Below, one piece after another: positions 7,801-15,652 of a stretch of DNA of 15,701 nt; the stretch's first letter is position 1; every line of letters starts with the position of its first letter. The notes under the pieces were generated by a model that was given only the letters and a program-made list of their open reading frames with translations, did no database searches and was not told the DNA's origin. A program made the translations under genes and the position numbers. The stretch lies in assembly GCA_023212695.1 (NCBI GenBank), contig JALCCG010000392.1, forward strand, positions 1 through 15,701. The letters run 5' to 3'. Source of the DNA: Sporisorium sorghi. Lineage: Eukaryota; Basidiomycota; Ustilaginomycetes; Ustilaginales; Ustilaginaceae.

Positions 7801-9392
7801 CCTACACCGTGCTGGATTCGGTGACCGACGCCATCTTTTTGCATTTCACCACGCACGCCGAAAAGGGATCCGAGTGGGGCACGCTGCTCAAGAGCAACTC
7901 GAACGCTACCTTCTACGCCCAGTCGCTCGACTTTGTCAACCGCAACGAGCAGGGCTTTGTCGACTTTGAAAAGATGCTCGGTCTCGACGGCGTGGCGATC
8001 GTCAATGTTGTCAGCAACCCGGACGATGCATCCGTGTCGCGGCAGAAGGACCTCGTGACGCGCATCACGCACAACGACGGCGGCCGCTGGAAGTCGCTCG
8101 TGCCGCCCAGCCGCGACGTGTTTGGCCAGCCGTACGAATGCAACCAGGTGGGCTGCGACTTGCATCTGCACGGCTTCACCGAGCGCGACGACCCGAGAGA
8201 CACGTACAGCAGCCCGTCGGCGGTGGGCCTCATGATGGGCGTCGGCAACGTCGGTCGCAAGCTGGCCCCGTACCGCGACTCGGACACGTTCCTCACGCGC
8301 GACGGCGGCTTCACGTGGGAAGAGGTGCACAAGGATGCGCACAAGTGGGAATTCGGCGATCAAGGATCCATCATCGTGCTCGTCAACGACGAGCAGGCGA
8401 CGGATACGGTGCTCTACTCGCTCAACGAGGGTGTCAGCTGGGAGTCGTACGCGTTTGGCGAGAAGATGCGCATCTCGCAGATCCTCACGGTGCCCGAAGA
8501 CACGCATCGTCGCTTCATCCTGCTCGGCACGCCGAGTGGATCGGCGACCAAGAGCGTCGCCGTCTACCTCGACTTTTCGGCGCTCGAGTCGCGCAAGTGC
8601 GTGCTCAACGTGGCCAAGCCCGAGGTGGACGATTTCGAGCTGTGGTCGCCGAGTGAGGAGCGCGCCGAGCAGTGTCTGTTTGGAAGGCAGACGTACTACT
8701 ACCGCCGCAAGCGCCGAGCCGACTGCTACGTGGGCGAGAAGATTGTGCAGCCGCACTCGGTGAGCCGCAACTGCTCGTGCACCGAGGCCGACTTTGAGTG
8801 CGAGTTCAACCACTATCGCGATGCGAGCGGCAAGTGCGTGCTGTACCCGGGCGTCTCGCCGCTTTCGACCGACGAAGCGAGTCAATGCTGGGCGGCGGAG
8901 AGCGACGGATACTGGTATGAGCGCACCAACGTTCGCAAGATCCCCTACTCGTCGTGTACGGGCGGCACGCGGCCGGATCGAGGCACTCGGCACGTCTGCA
9001 GCAACAACCTCGCAGGGCACGGCTTCCTGTGGTGGGCCACGGTGATCGCGTGCCCCTTCGCGCTGGCCGGGCTGGTCGGCTACTGGTGGGCCAAGAAGCA
9101 GTCGAGTCGCACCGGGCTGGGCACGGGTCGGATCCGGCTGCCGGACAGCTCGACGCGGCTGTACGGAGCGGACTCGGAGCTGGCACAGAACCTGGCGAGC
9201 GTGCCGCGTTTCGTGCTGGGTGCTGCGAGTGCGGCGCTGGCGAGGCTGCGCGAGGTGGCGGCGGATCGGGTTCCGTTCTTGGGGAACAGGCTGAACCGCT
9301 CGCGTGGGGCGTATGGCGGGTATCGGCACTTGTCGACGGATGAAGATGCGGCGATGCTGCCCGATTTCGAGGAGGATGAGTTGGAGCGTTGA
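4875..9392 (+). CDS. VPS10: Vps10, sortilin-family vacuolar protein sorting receptor
   Basis: This type I membrane receptor of the late Golgi binds soluble vacuolar hydrolases (carboxypeptidase Y in yeast) and cycles to the endosome. At 1505 residues it is close to yeast Vps10 (about 1580). Order: basic N-terminus plus signal peptide (hydrophobic 13-33, likely cut near 34); first luminal Vps10 domain (about 45-580) with Asp-box motifs such as SEDEGKNW (73-80) and DRGKTW (118-123); its Cys-rich module (581-653); second Vps10 domain (about 718-1240) with LNDGYSW and TRDGGFTW (ending W1148); second Cys-rich module (1242-1321); one membrane span (about 1384-1406); cytosolic tail of 99 residues. 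DAHK-EFGDQGS recurs at 489 and 1154, showing the internal duplication usual in fungi. The tail holds YRHL (1483-1486), fitting YxxPhi, and an acidic C-terminus. The signal peptide supports this start. No intron is needed. Confidence 0.97.
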   Translation: MAAAALRRSWRRLSLLTLASFLCTLLLLPSLTSAAGPGIKVSRFAHLPSKVSYFDDSTVALYHDATAGIVYRSEDEGKNWSPVSGSSAGKAAMLVPHPYDKKQAFILSRETIHWRSIDRGKTWQEFLTPEPPATRAGPPMEFHADEKHWDWIIFTGKKCSMWTPWGGRICHDEAYYTTNAFATNPPRLLEFVMHCNWAKATPEMETSPDALKRIFCIAWEDAQEQRRALVGGAGSDSTRLFQSDDFFKTKKMVELDMGRNAKQFAGLGPSKRFLVTALRDSQGSSTKAGTEMALFVTRDGVKWEKARFPHGSELRENAYTVVDSTSHSIMVNVVDSIYDNTGVLFTSDSTGTQFVESLRGTRRTPQGLVDFEHLVKIDGVGIANVQAEGEGDVRSVITFDDGSSWHTLKPPTQDDKGKRIDCDPSDTKNCALHLWSVSGKTNVGKLFSSVAPGFVMGVGTIGKGLKDYDECDTFLSTDAGRTWSMVSRDAHKFEFGDQGSVLVIVDDEDVTDHVSYSTNFGKSWTKLNLGVKMRAKMLTTIPDSTSLKFLLVGSQTRSQAGSDDRNVAVFLDFAEMKKRKCSDRDMEKWYVQAAADGSCLMGHKQWYKRRKADADCFVQDKFHDPEGKEDPCPCTDADYECDFGFVRDTQGSCVPTGNEHIPEGACAKPDDTYLASSGYRKVPGNTCDASKGIHKDEKTQKSCSGKNVPQQGKVLHKSFTFPSLVVDKMYFPESSSVLVQLADGSVFQSLNDGYSWKQLVADGSSASGEDRFLTMALHAYDPKRGYLVTAGQRVYYTTNQGVSWNWFTAPLPANGLGINILDFHPDKSDWLIWIGSRDCTFSTGKDCHAEAWYSDSNGAKWDKLETYVRTCSWARDKKLKMDPRTIFCESYQDKQGNQRDFTAANRLQLIRGDDFYRKRARIFDAIVGFAVFEQYLVVAEYVTTTSAPTLKLQVSLNGRDFAEIHFPPGMELGTRAYTVLDSVTDAIFLHFTTHAEKGSEWGTLLKSNSNATFYAQSLDFVNRNEQGFVDFEKMLGLDGVAIVNVVSNPDDASVSRQKDLVTRITHNDGGRWKSLVPPSRDVFGQPYECNQVGCDLHLHGFTERDDPRDTYSSPSAVGLMMGVGNVGRKLAPYRDSDTFLTRDGGFTWEEVHKDAHKWEFGDQGSIIVLVNDEQATDTVLYSLNEGVSWESYAFGEKMRISQILTVPEDTHRRFILLGTPSGSATKSVAVYLDFSALESRKCVLNVAKPEVDDFELWSPSEERAEQCLFGRQTYYYRRKRRADCYVGEKIVQPHSVSRNCSCTEADFECEFNHYRDASGKCVLYPGVSPLSTDEASQCWAAESDGYWYERTNVRKIPYSSCTGGTRPDRGTRHVCSNNLAGHGFLWWATVIACPFALAGLVGYWWAKKQSSRTGLGTGRIRLPDSSTRLYGADSELAQNLASVPRFVLGAASAALARLREVAADRVPFLGNRLNRSRGAYGGYRHLSTDEDAAMLPDFEEDELER

Positions 9393-9713
9393 GGTGTGGG
9401 ATCTCACGAGCAACAAGGCGCAGGGCTGGAGGCGTTGTATGAAAGAACAATGCAGAATGCCAATGACTCTCTCTGTCTTAGGAGAAGGCACCGAAACAGC
9501 TTCTTGATTGCGAGTGTAAAGCTGCAAGGCTGGTCTTTCATTCACAGAGCGGTCTATACACCATGAGAAAGAGCTTTGTTTGCTTCCGAGCGAGCTCCAA
9601 GGTGTGGCGACACGCACACGAAGGAGCCAGATGTTTGTAAATATGGTCGACATTCGAGCTGCTAGCTAGCTCCAGCAATGGGGGTGTTTTTGGTTGCGAA
9701 AAGAAAGTTCTGG

Positions 9714-9732
9714 CGAGACGAGACGAGACGAG
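9714..9732. repeat. (CGAGA)n short tandem array
   Basis: Three perfect CGAGA units plus CGAG lie in tandem, about 320 bp after the VPS10 stop codon. No function is apparent. Confidence 0.9.
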
Positions 9733-10442
9733 TGTTTGCACATGCTGTTGCATAAGAAGAAGGGTTTGGTCGGCGGCTAGTGGTGATTGGTGTTTCTATT
9801 TTGAGGGCGATGCTGTGTGCCGACGGCCTGGCTGGGTGGGTGGGCGAGGCGAGGGTTTGACGCTTTTGCTGCAGGTCACACATGGTTTTTGTGGTTTCGG
9901 TTCGGCAGGAGCGAAACAAGGGGGTGTGTAGATCTGACGTGATGAGCGCTTCTCACTGCGGCTCAAGGGGGGGGGTGGCCATGATGCTCAAGGAGGGTCA
10001 ATTCGCAAGCTGCTGCCTACTGTACCGTCCGTCCATTTGGGACAAACAGAACGAGGGTCGATCATTTCGGTGTTCGCTTGTGGGATCTGAACGGGCTTCC
10101 ACGAGTCGGTGAATCAAAAATGGCTGTTAGATGTGACAGGTGTAGAAGAGGGAGCAAGCGAGCAGAGCGTACCAAAATGAAATCTCGACGGTGGGACCCT
10201 AACTTGCTTGATGCGCGAAGGCGGCAGCGTGACGAAATGACCGGTGCCATGGAAAGATGGGTCGTGACAAAGGTTAATTTTAGCAGTCGCCCCAACACGC
10301 GGGGCGTGGAAGCCAATTCATCACACCAGAAAATACGTCATGCAGCGGGCATCAAAGAACGACATTTTCATGCTCATTTTCGAGAAACAGCGATCAACAC
10401 CCATTCACCGAACCACGACACGGCCATCGAGAGCGAGACACC

Positions 10443-10464
10443 GCCAGCTAGCCAGCTAGCCAGC
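10443..10464. repeat. CCAGCTAG octamer repeat
   Basis: About two and a half tandem copies of CCAGCTAG contain overlapping GCTAGC palindromes. They lie in the spacer between VPS10 and the HAM1-like gene. No function is apparent. Confidence 0.85.
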
Positions 10465-10843
10465 CACGATGATATCGGCGTTGTCTGCAAATTGACACGT
10501 ACAGTATGCAACGTGGAAACTTTGACGGTCATCACGTCTGTGGCGTACAGTATCCCGCTTGCGATGGTCGTTTGTGTGTGATGCAACGAACGAAAGTGCC
10601 AAGCCAAGCCGAGTCGACTGAAAGTGGTGAGAGTGTCTCAGTCAGCTGGATCGTCCTGAGGAGCGAAAGAGGGAGTGTGACTGGGATTCCGCACGCTCGC
10701 ATTTTCCTGCAAGAGTTGTGTGTGATTGCGGTTGCAGATCGCCGTCTCGCCTTGCAGCTGCAGCCGCAGCACACACGCAGTGCCCGAGAAAAAAGCCTTG
10801 GGAAAAACTCGGCTCAACCTCCACATTTCCGCTTTGCATTTCT

Positions 10844-10888
10844 TTTTGTTTTTTGTTTTGTTTTGTTTTTTTTTTTTGGGGGGGGGGG
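10844..10888. repeat. T-rich tract fused to a G11 run
   Basis: A T-rich stretch with spaced G residues ends in T12 (10866-10877) and passes directly into G11 (10878-10888). The T part resembles fungal promoter poly(dA:dT) tracts. The G11 run is unusual and prone to polymerase slippage and sequencing error. Confidence 0.9.
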
Positions 10889-11011
10889 CGGCAAGCTGCT
10901 GCAGCGTTGCGTTGTTTGCTGTTCGTCACACGTCGGTCTTCGGCCCACTCGACTCCCACACTCATCATCACACCTCTCTCTCGGTCATCTTCCGATTTCG
11001 GCAAGTTGAGA

Positions 11012-11046
11012 CAGAGGCAGAGGCCCCGCCCTTGCCTTTGCCTCTG
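11012..11046. repeat. 13-bp inverted repeat with GC-box-like loop
   Basis: CAGAGGCAGAGGC (11012-11024) and GCCTTTGCCTCTG (11034-11046) pair at 12 of 13 positions around a 9-base loop (CCCGCCCTT). The position, about 620 bp upstream of the HAM1-like start, would suit a binding site for a dimeric factor, but this is speculative. Confidence 0.8.
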
Positions 11047-11241
11047 CTGAGGTGGCAGCAGCAGCGAGCGATGAATGTTGAATCCAGTGTCCCGCCGCTC
11101 TGACACAGCTCTGCAGCTCCGCAGAAGCTTGTGCCCAACAGTCTGGAAATGACGCACTTTGTTCCGACTGCCGCCAAAGTGCTTGCTCATGCGTCGGCTA
11201 GTCAGCTGCACCGCTTTTGGCTGGCTCGCTGTCCTTTTGCC

Positions 11242-11260
11242 TTTTTTTTTTTTTTTTTTT
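11242..11260. promoter_or_regulatory. T19 tract in the HAM1-like gene promoter
   Basis: An uninterrupted run of 19 T lies about 145 bp upstream of a TATA-like element and about 400 bp upstream of the start codon. This is a typical nucleosome-excluding poly(dA:dT) promoter tract. The role is inferred from position. Confidence 0.55.
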
Positions 11261-11340
11261 CTGCAAGCTGATGCCATTTTTGGTCGGGGTCTGCGTCTGC
11301 GCCGTCGATGCGGTGCGCTCGTCATTTTGGCCATCAATCC

Positions 11341-11387
11341 CATTCCATTCCATTCCAACGAGCAAAGCTGCAGCTGAGCTGAGCTGA
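11341..11387. repeat. (CATTC)3 and short GAGCT array
   Basis: Three CATTC units (11341-11355) are followed by a short GCTGA/GAGCT array (11373-11387), just before the TATA-like palindrome. The second array shares its unit with the array directly in front of VPS10. Confidence 0.85.
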
Positions 11388-11401
11388 CTCAACTCGTCGC
11401 A

Positions 11402-11413
11402 AACTATATAGTT
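11402..11413 (+). promoter_or_regulatory. TATA-like element of the HAM1-like gene (AACTATATAGTT)
   Basis: A perfect 12-base palindrome contains TATATA at 11405-11410. It lies 254 bp upstream of the start codon, followed by a pyrimidine-rich leader. This is the clearest TATA box in the window. It stands before the gene with the strongest codon bias, which fits a strongly transcribed gene. No transcription start is known. Confidence 0.55.
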
Positions 11414-11468
11414 GCATCATCAACCTTGGCTTCGCTTCAATCACTTCTTCTCCATCTACCACATCATC

Positions 11469-11505
11469 ATACCAGATTTCTCGTTGATACCAGATTATAC
11501 CAGAT
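11469..11505 (+). repeat. Three direct ATACCAGAT repeats in the HAM1-like leader
   Basis: ATACCAGAT occurs at 11469-11477, 11487-11495 and 11497-11505, with spacings of 18 and 10 bases, 65-105 bp downstream of the TATA-like element. Positioned around the likely transcription start, they may be a DNA or RNA protein-binding site, or a chance small duplication. Confidence 0.8.
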
Positions 11506-11663
11506 ACCCTACCACTATCTGCTCCAATCCCAACTCCAACTCCATCTCTCAACATCGCACGCACCTGTCTTGGTCCCACTGCGATTTACTCTTTTCTTCC
11601 GCGAATCTCTCCCTGATTCTGCTTTTCTCTCGCGCTTAACCCACTCTTTCTCCATTCGCAACC

Positions 11664-14420
11664 ATGTCGAAAGTTGGCGCTTCCGTTAGCCAGATCGCCG
11701 AGAACCCGGCTGGCAACGCTGTCACCAAGGCCGTTGGCTCGCACAACAAGGCCGCCGACGTCGACCGCAAGATGCGCTTCTTTGGCGTCATTCAGGCCTT
11801 CCGCGAGGGCCGCTACCCGGACAACCAGCAGATCGACGACACGCTGCGTTACACACTCGCCAACAGCCCCGTCGACACCAGCAAGCTCTCGCCCGACGGC
11901 GAGAAGCTCATCCAGGACGTGCGCGAGCTCATCGAGACCGCCCGCCAGGTCGTCCTCAACAAGAATGGCGGCGAAGAGTTCCAGAACTTCCTCTACGCCA
12001 CCCGCAAGGCTGACATCGCCAACAACGTCAATGTCAAGGCCCCCATCTCGGGCCCCGACGCCAAGAAGGACGGCGAGACCGCTGGTGAGGCTTTCCGCAC
12101 CCTCCTCACCCTCTTCCTCCGCAACGGCGAGCTTCGCAAGATCATCCAGGACTTGGGCTACATCGGACGCGACATGTTCGCCGACGGTGCCGCCAAGGCT
12201 GCCGAGGCCGCTCGCCCTGACGAGGAGCAGCTCAACAGCGTAGACCGCCCCGCTCCGGACAATGAGTTCCACGACGACATCCCCGACCTCCTCCGCAAGA
12301 AGGATGAGGCCAAGGCTGACGCCCAGGACAAGGCCGAGCAGGCCAGGTCCGAGGCCGCCTCGCACGCCCAGGACGTTCAGAACGTCGTCGACCCCAACGC
12401 TTCGCGCGAACAGAACCAGGCTGCCGTCGCCGACGTTGCCAAGGACGAGGCCCAGGCGCTCAAGGACCGCATCCCCCAGAAGCACAAGGACCTCGCCAAG
12501 GAGCACTCGGAAAAGGCGCAGGATTACCTCGAGGAAAAGTTTCCCAAGGAGCGTCGCGACCAGTTCTACTACCGTCTCAAGAAGATTGTCGTCGAGTGCC
12601 AGCGCCACAAGGACTACCAGGACGCCATGGACTACTTCCTCACCTTTTTTGAGCAGTACAAGGGCCACGCCTCGCACGTCGTCAACCAGTCCACTCAGAG
12701 CGCCCAGAACGTCCGCTCCGAGGGCAACGTCGCCACCGCTGAGACCACCTTCCGCCGTCTCATCGAGCGCTTCGCCAACGGCCACCCCACCCAGCCCATC
12801 ATCGACGCCGTCGACCAGATCTACACCGACGTCGCCAACGACCCCGAGCTCAAGCAGTGGTTCAGCCGCCTCGACTCGTACGTCCGCAAGTGTCTCTGGG
12901 AGCCTGGCTACATCATGAAGGACGAGGCCAACACGCAGGCTCGCCAGCTCACCGAGTCCGGCAAGAAGTTCTTTGTCGCCGCCGACGGCCGCAGCCAGGG
13001 CAAGTACGTGCCGCACAAGGACGCGCTCTTCCGCGAGATTACGCACTTTGCCAAGGCCATGAACGATGACCCGCTCAACCGCAAGCTCGGCGGCAATGTG
13101 CAGCAGCTCACCAAGGACCTCTTCCTCAACTCGGAGGGCGGCCTCACCTTCAAGCCCCACCTCTGGAGCGACATCCGCGACCCCATCCTGCCCGAGCTGC
13201 TCGGCCACGTCGGTCTGGTGCCCCTGCCGCGTATCGAGTACACGGACAAGCAGGTCGACCTGGTCATTGAGAACCTCGCCATCGACCTGCTCAACATTCT
13301 GCCCTCGCAGACCGAGATGGACATCCGCAACCACTTCAAGCTCTCGCACTTCGCCCAGCTCGGCGACAGGCACCAGCACTCGTTCAAGCTGACGCTCCAC
13401 CAGATCCAGACCGACATGCGCGACGTCCACTTCTTCTTCAAGAAGAAGCTCGGCTTCCCCAAGCTCGACGAGCGCGGCACCGCCGACGTCTTCCTTGGCG
13501 GCAAGGGTCTCACCGTCACCGTCCACCTCGAGGCCGAGAACGCCCCCCGCGGCAACAAGAGCCGCCACATCTTTACGGTCAAGCAGGTGGTCGCCAAGGT
13601 GGACAAGCTCAAGTTTGCCATCCGCGACAGCAAGCACGACACGCTCATCAAGGTCCTGCGTCCCCTTGCCACGGGCATCATCAAGAAGTCCATCTCCAAG
13701 GCGGCCGAGTCGGGCATCCGCGACGCACTCGAGGACCTGGACCGCCAGCTGGTTGAGCTGCGCGACCGCATCGAGCGCAACAAGGGGATCGAGGGCAAGG
13801 GTGTCGGCGACGCGTTCAAGGAGACGTTCGCCAAGGACAAGGACACGGACAGCAAGAAGAGCGACGGCACCTTCAAGCTGGCCACGTCGAAGCGCAACTC
13901 GATCCTGCCCAACCTGGGTCACCCCGACGGCTGGGTGCAGAAGATTGACGAGCGCGACGCCGCCGCCAAGGCCTCGCCCGCCCACGTCGACAAGGACTGG
14001 TACTCGCCGGCGTTCTCGATTGTCGAGCCCGGCCAGAAGGACCCTCGCAACACGGTGTCGTCCAAGACGCAGAACCTCGGCCCTTCGCCCACTAACCCTG
14101 GCGCTGCTTGCGGCGCCAGTGCCGGTGCTGCTGGTGTGGCGGGCCTTGCCGGTGCCTCTGGGCAGGCTTCGAGCGCTCAGGGCGACGGAACCGCCTCGGC
14201 CTACTCGACTGCCAACGGCTCGCACACTGCTGGTGCGATTGTCGCCGGCACGGGTGCCACTGCCATCCGTGTCGCCAACGGCAACGGCAACGGAGCCGCT
14301 CACCACGACGACTCGCTGGTTGCCAAGGCGGCGCCCGCGATCAACGGTGCTGCGCACAGCACTGCCGAGGTGGCGCAGCCTGTCAACCCGGCGTACGAGC
14401 AGGGCCACATCACCAAGTAA
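11664..14420 (+). CDS. HAM1-like protein (HAM1 N- and C-terminal domains), possibly lipid-binding
   Basis: The 918-residue fungal protein fits the HAM1-like family (Pfam HAM1_N and HAM1_C, the latter formerly DUF4449, recalled from memory). The N-terminal part carries the usual RYPDNQQIDDTLRYTL and KNGGEEFQNFL blocks. A very charged, Ala/Lys/Glu/Asp-rich helical stretch (about 209-292) follows, then a folded-looking region (about 293-580). The C-terminal domain (about 587-706) opens with VHFFFKKKLGFPKLDE and continues with long beta-like and amphipathic helical segments. Residues from about 812 to the end are Ala/Gly/Thr-rich and probably disordered. No signal peptide or membrane span is seen, so a cytosolic or peripheral membrane location is likely. 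The biochemical role is not established; I recall similarity to BPI/TULIP lipid-binding folds and a mating/fitness role in Cryptococcus, both unverified here. The start follows from the pyrimidine-rich leader and context AACCATGTC. No intron is needed. Confidence 0.85.
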   Translation: MSKVGASVSQIAENPAGNAVTKAVGSHNKAADVDRKMRFFGVIQAFREGRYPDNQQIDDTLRYTLANSPVDTSKLSPDGEKLIQDVRELIETARQVVLNKNGGEEFQNFLYATRKADIANNVNVKAPISGPDAKKDGETAGEAFRTLLTLFLRNGELRKIIQDLGYIGRDMFADGAAKAAEAARPDEEQLNSVDRPAPDNEFHDDIPDLLRKKDEAKADAQDKAEQARSEAASHAQDVQNVVDPNASREQNQAAVADVAKDEAQALKDRIPQKHKDLAKEHSEKAQDYLEEKFPKERRDQFYYRLKKIVVECQRHKDYQDAMDYFLTFFEQYKGHASHVVNQSTQSAQNVRSEGNVATAETTFRRLIERFANGHPTQPIIDAVDQIYTDVANDPELKQWFSRLDSYVRKCLWEPGYIMKDEANTQARQLTESGKKFFVAADGRSQGKYVPHKDALFREITHFAKAMNDDPLNRKLGGNVQQLTKDLFLNSEGGLTFKPHLWSDIRDPILPELLGHVGLVPLPRIEYTDKQVDLVIENLAIDLLNILPSQTEMDIRNHFKLSHFAQLGDRHQHSFKLTLHQIQTDMRDVHFFFKKKLGFPKLDERGTADVFLGGKGLTVTVHLEAENAPRGNKSRHIFTVKQVVAKVDKLKFAIRDSKHDTLIKVLRPLATGIIKKSISKAAESGIRDALEDLDRQLVELRDRIERNKGIEGKGVGDAFKETFAKDKDTDSKKSDGTFKLATSKRNSILPNLGHPDGWVQKIDERDAAAKASPAHVDKDWYSPAFSIVEPGQKDPRNTVSSKTQNLGPSPTNPGAACGASAGAAGVAGLAGASGQASSAQGDGTASAYSTANGSHTAGAIVAGTGATAIRVANGNGNGAAHHDDSLVAKAAPAINGAAHSTAEVAQPVNPAYEQGHITK

Positions 14421-15048
14421 AGCCCGTCTACCGTCGAGCCTCAGCTTTTCCGTTGCGCAAGCAAGGTGGGCTAAGGATCGAGTCTCTGAAAACTTGATAC
14501 CGATGTTTTGCGTCTCGTATATACCCGTGGTTCAATGTTGCTTCTTCCAAATCAGCCTTCCGGTGGACTGCTTCTGGTCGCTCCTTGTTCTTTCCTGCCG
14601 GCTGCTTTGCACCCTCACTACTTGTGGTAGAGCGGTGAGAGTGCATCAAGCAGCAACACGGTCGGTGGAGGAGGTAGCGGCAACGCTGGACGCATCCTGC
14701 GGAAACCTTGTCTTGTCCCTTTTGCTAATGGCCAGTTAATCTTGTATCGATATCGAACATGCCTACCGTACGTTGAGGAAGGTGTCAGTCATCTCCCCCT
14801 CCTCACTTGGAAGCTGCGAGTGTCGCAAGGAAGCTACTGCAGACGTGCTTTTGCTCCTCTAGTCCCGAGGCGAAAAGCTGTTTGTATTCCTTTGTCGATG
14901 CTTTGCACCTCACCTTGTTGTTGACGTCTTGTTGTGCTTCAAATATGCCGCCCTTCTTTCCCCGCCATGTCAATGTCAAATGTGTGTCTCTCTTTATCCG
15001 TTCAAGCTTGTGTGTTGAGAAGATGGTGTGCGATGCTGATCAGCTTTC

Positions 15049-15050
<2 letters not shown>

Positions 15051-15082
<32 letters not shown>

Positions 15083-15096
15083 TTTTTTTTTTTTTT
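15051..15096. repeat. T11-(CTTTTT)3-C-T16 pyrimidine tract
   Basis: A 46-base all-pyrimidine + strand tract is built from T11, three CTTTTT units and T16, about 630 bp after the HAM1-like stop codon. It is probably a promoter-type poly(dA:dT) element for a gene to the right. Confidence 0.9.
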
Positions 15097-15596
15097 CTGT
15101 TCGAAATGGAAATTCAGAACACAAAAATGGGGTCAGAAAATAGAGCCTCAAAATCAAGAGTGTTCGGCTGGGTCTTTGCGGGGTTGGACGCTGGACTGCC
15201 TCTCCTCTCCTTTGTTCGCAGCTGCACTTGACCTTCGCAGACTGTGGCACTGGCTTCATTGTTCTGTCTGCGTGCCAAGAGGAGAAGAACTCTTCGTCTT
15301 CATTGTGACGGGCGCTCAGATGTCGCTTTCTTCGATGGCGCCGGCTGCAGGGGCGCGCAACTTGCCGATATGTAATTAGCGTGTGCCGAAAAAGCGCTCG
15401 CGTGCTGCCGCTTGTCCGCTGCAGAAAAAGCTCGCTTTGCCAAGAAGCGATGTGATTTTTGAGAAGAAAAGGGGAAAAAAAAAGGCGCTGAATTTCCATC
15501 TCAGCCACGCCGAGACACACACACACACCCACACGCAGCACGCGCCTGCAGCTCAGCACACGGCCCACAGCGCTCACTGCAGAGGCTGTGCTCTTC

Positions 15597-15600
<4 letters not shown>

Positions 15601-15635
<35 letters not shown>

Positions 15636-15652
15636 CTCTCCCCCCCCCCCCC
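15601..15652. repeat. T35 run followed by CTCT and C13
   Basis: Thirty-five T (15601-15635), then CTCT, then thirteen C (15640-15652) form a 52-base pyrimidine-only strand continuing into CT-rich sequence. The homopurine-homopyrimidine character could allow triplex or slipped structures. The exact lengths of both runs are uncertain in any sequencing method. Confidence 0.9.

Larger units (their letters stand above)
9393..11241. other. Long spacer downstream of VPS10 (no convincing gene)
   Basis: It should contain the VPS10 3' UTR at its left and distal promoter sequence of the HAM1-like gene at its right. Composition is lower in GC than the genes. The longest open frames (10078-10581 on +, 10642-11358 on -) show neither codon bias nor a recognisable domain. 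It carries several simple repeats listed separately and a G9 run (9967-9975). A non-coding RNA gene is possible, but nothing in the sequence shows one. Confidence 0.6.

Noticed and set aside
8700..8722. RRKRR in Vps10 as a Kex2/furin cleavage site
   Set aside because: It lies inside the second Cys-rich module, and the equivalent place in the first module has YKRRKADADC, so the basic run is a shared structural feature rather than a processing site.
7137..9653. An 838-codon open frame antisense to VPS10
   Set aside because: Same codon-register effect. It ends exactly where VPS10 uses its TCA codon 755, and the sense protein is unmistakably Vps10.
10078..10581. A 167-codon frame containing CDRCRRGSKRAE, resembling the start of a Zn2Cys6 cluster
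   Set aside because: The remaining four cysteines of a Zn2Cys6 domain are missing, codon use is unbiased, and no homologous domain is recognised.
11402..11413. A possible MEF2/Rlm1 binding site in the HAM1-like promoter
   Set aside because: The consensus CTA(A/T)4TAG needs ten bases; here CTATATAG is two bases short, so it is better read as a TATA element.
11586..14408. A 940-codon open frame antisense to the HAM1-like gene, longer than the gene itself
   Set aside because: It is in codon register with the sense gene and stays open only because TTA, CTA and TCA codons are avoided. Its translation is Val/Leu/Gly/Arg-rich with no domain, while the sense protein has recognisable family blocks.
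14807..15379. A 190-codon frame with a Phe/Leu-rich middle resembling a membrane segment
   Set aside because: The hydrophobic stretch is only the translation of the T/C tract at 15051-15096; nothing else supports a gene.
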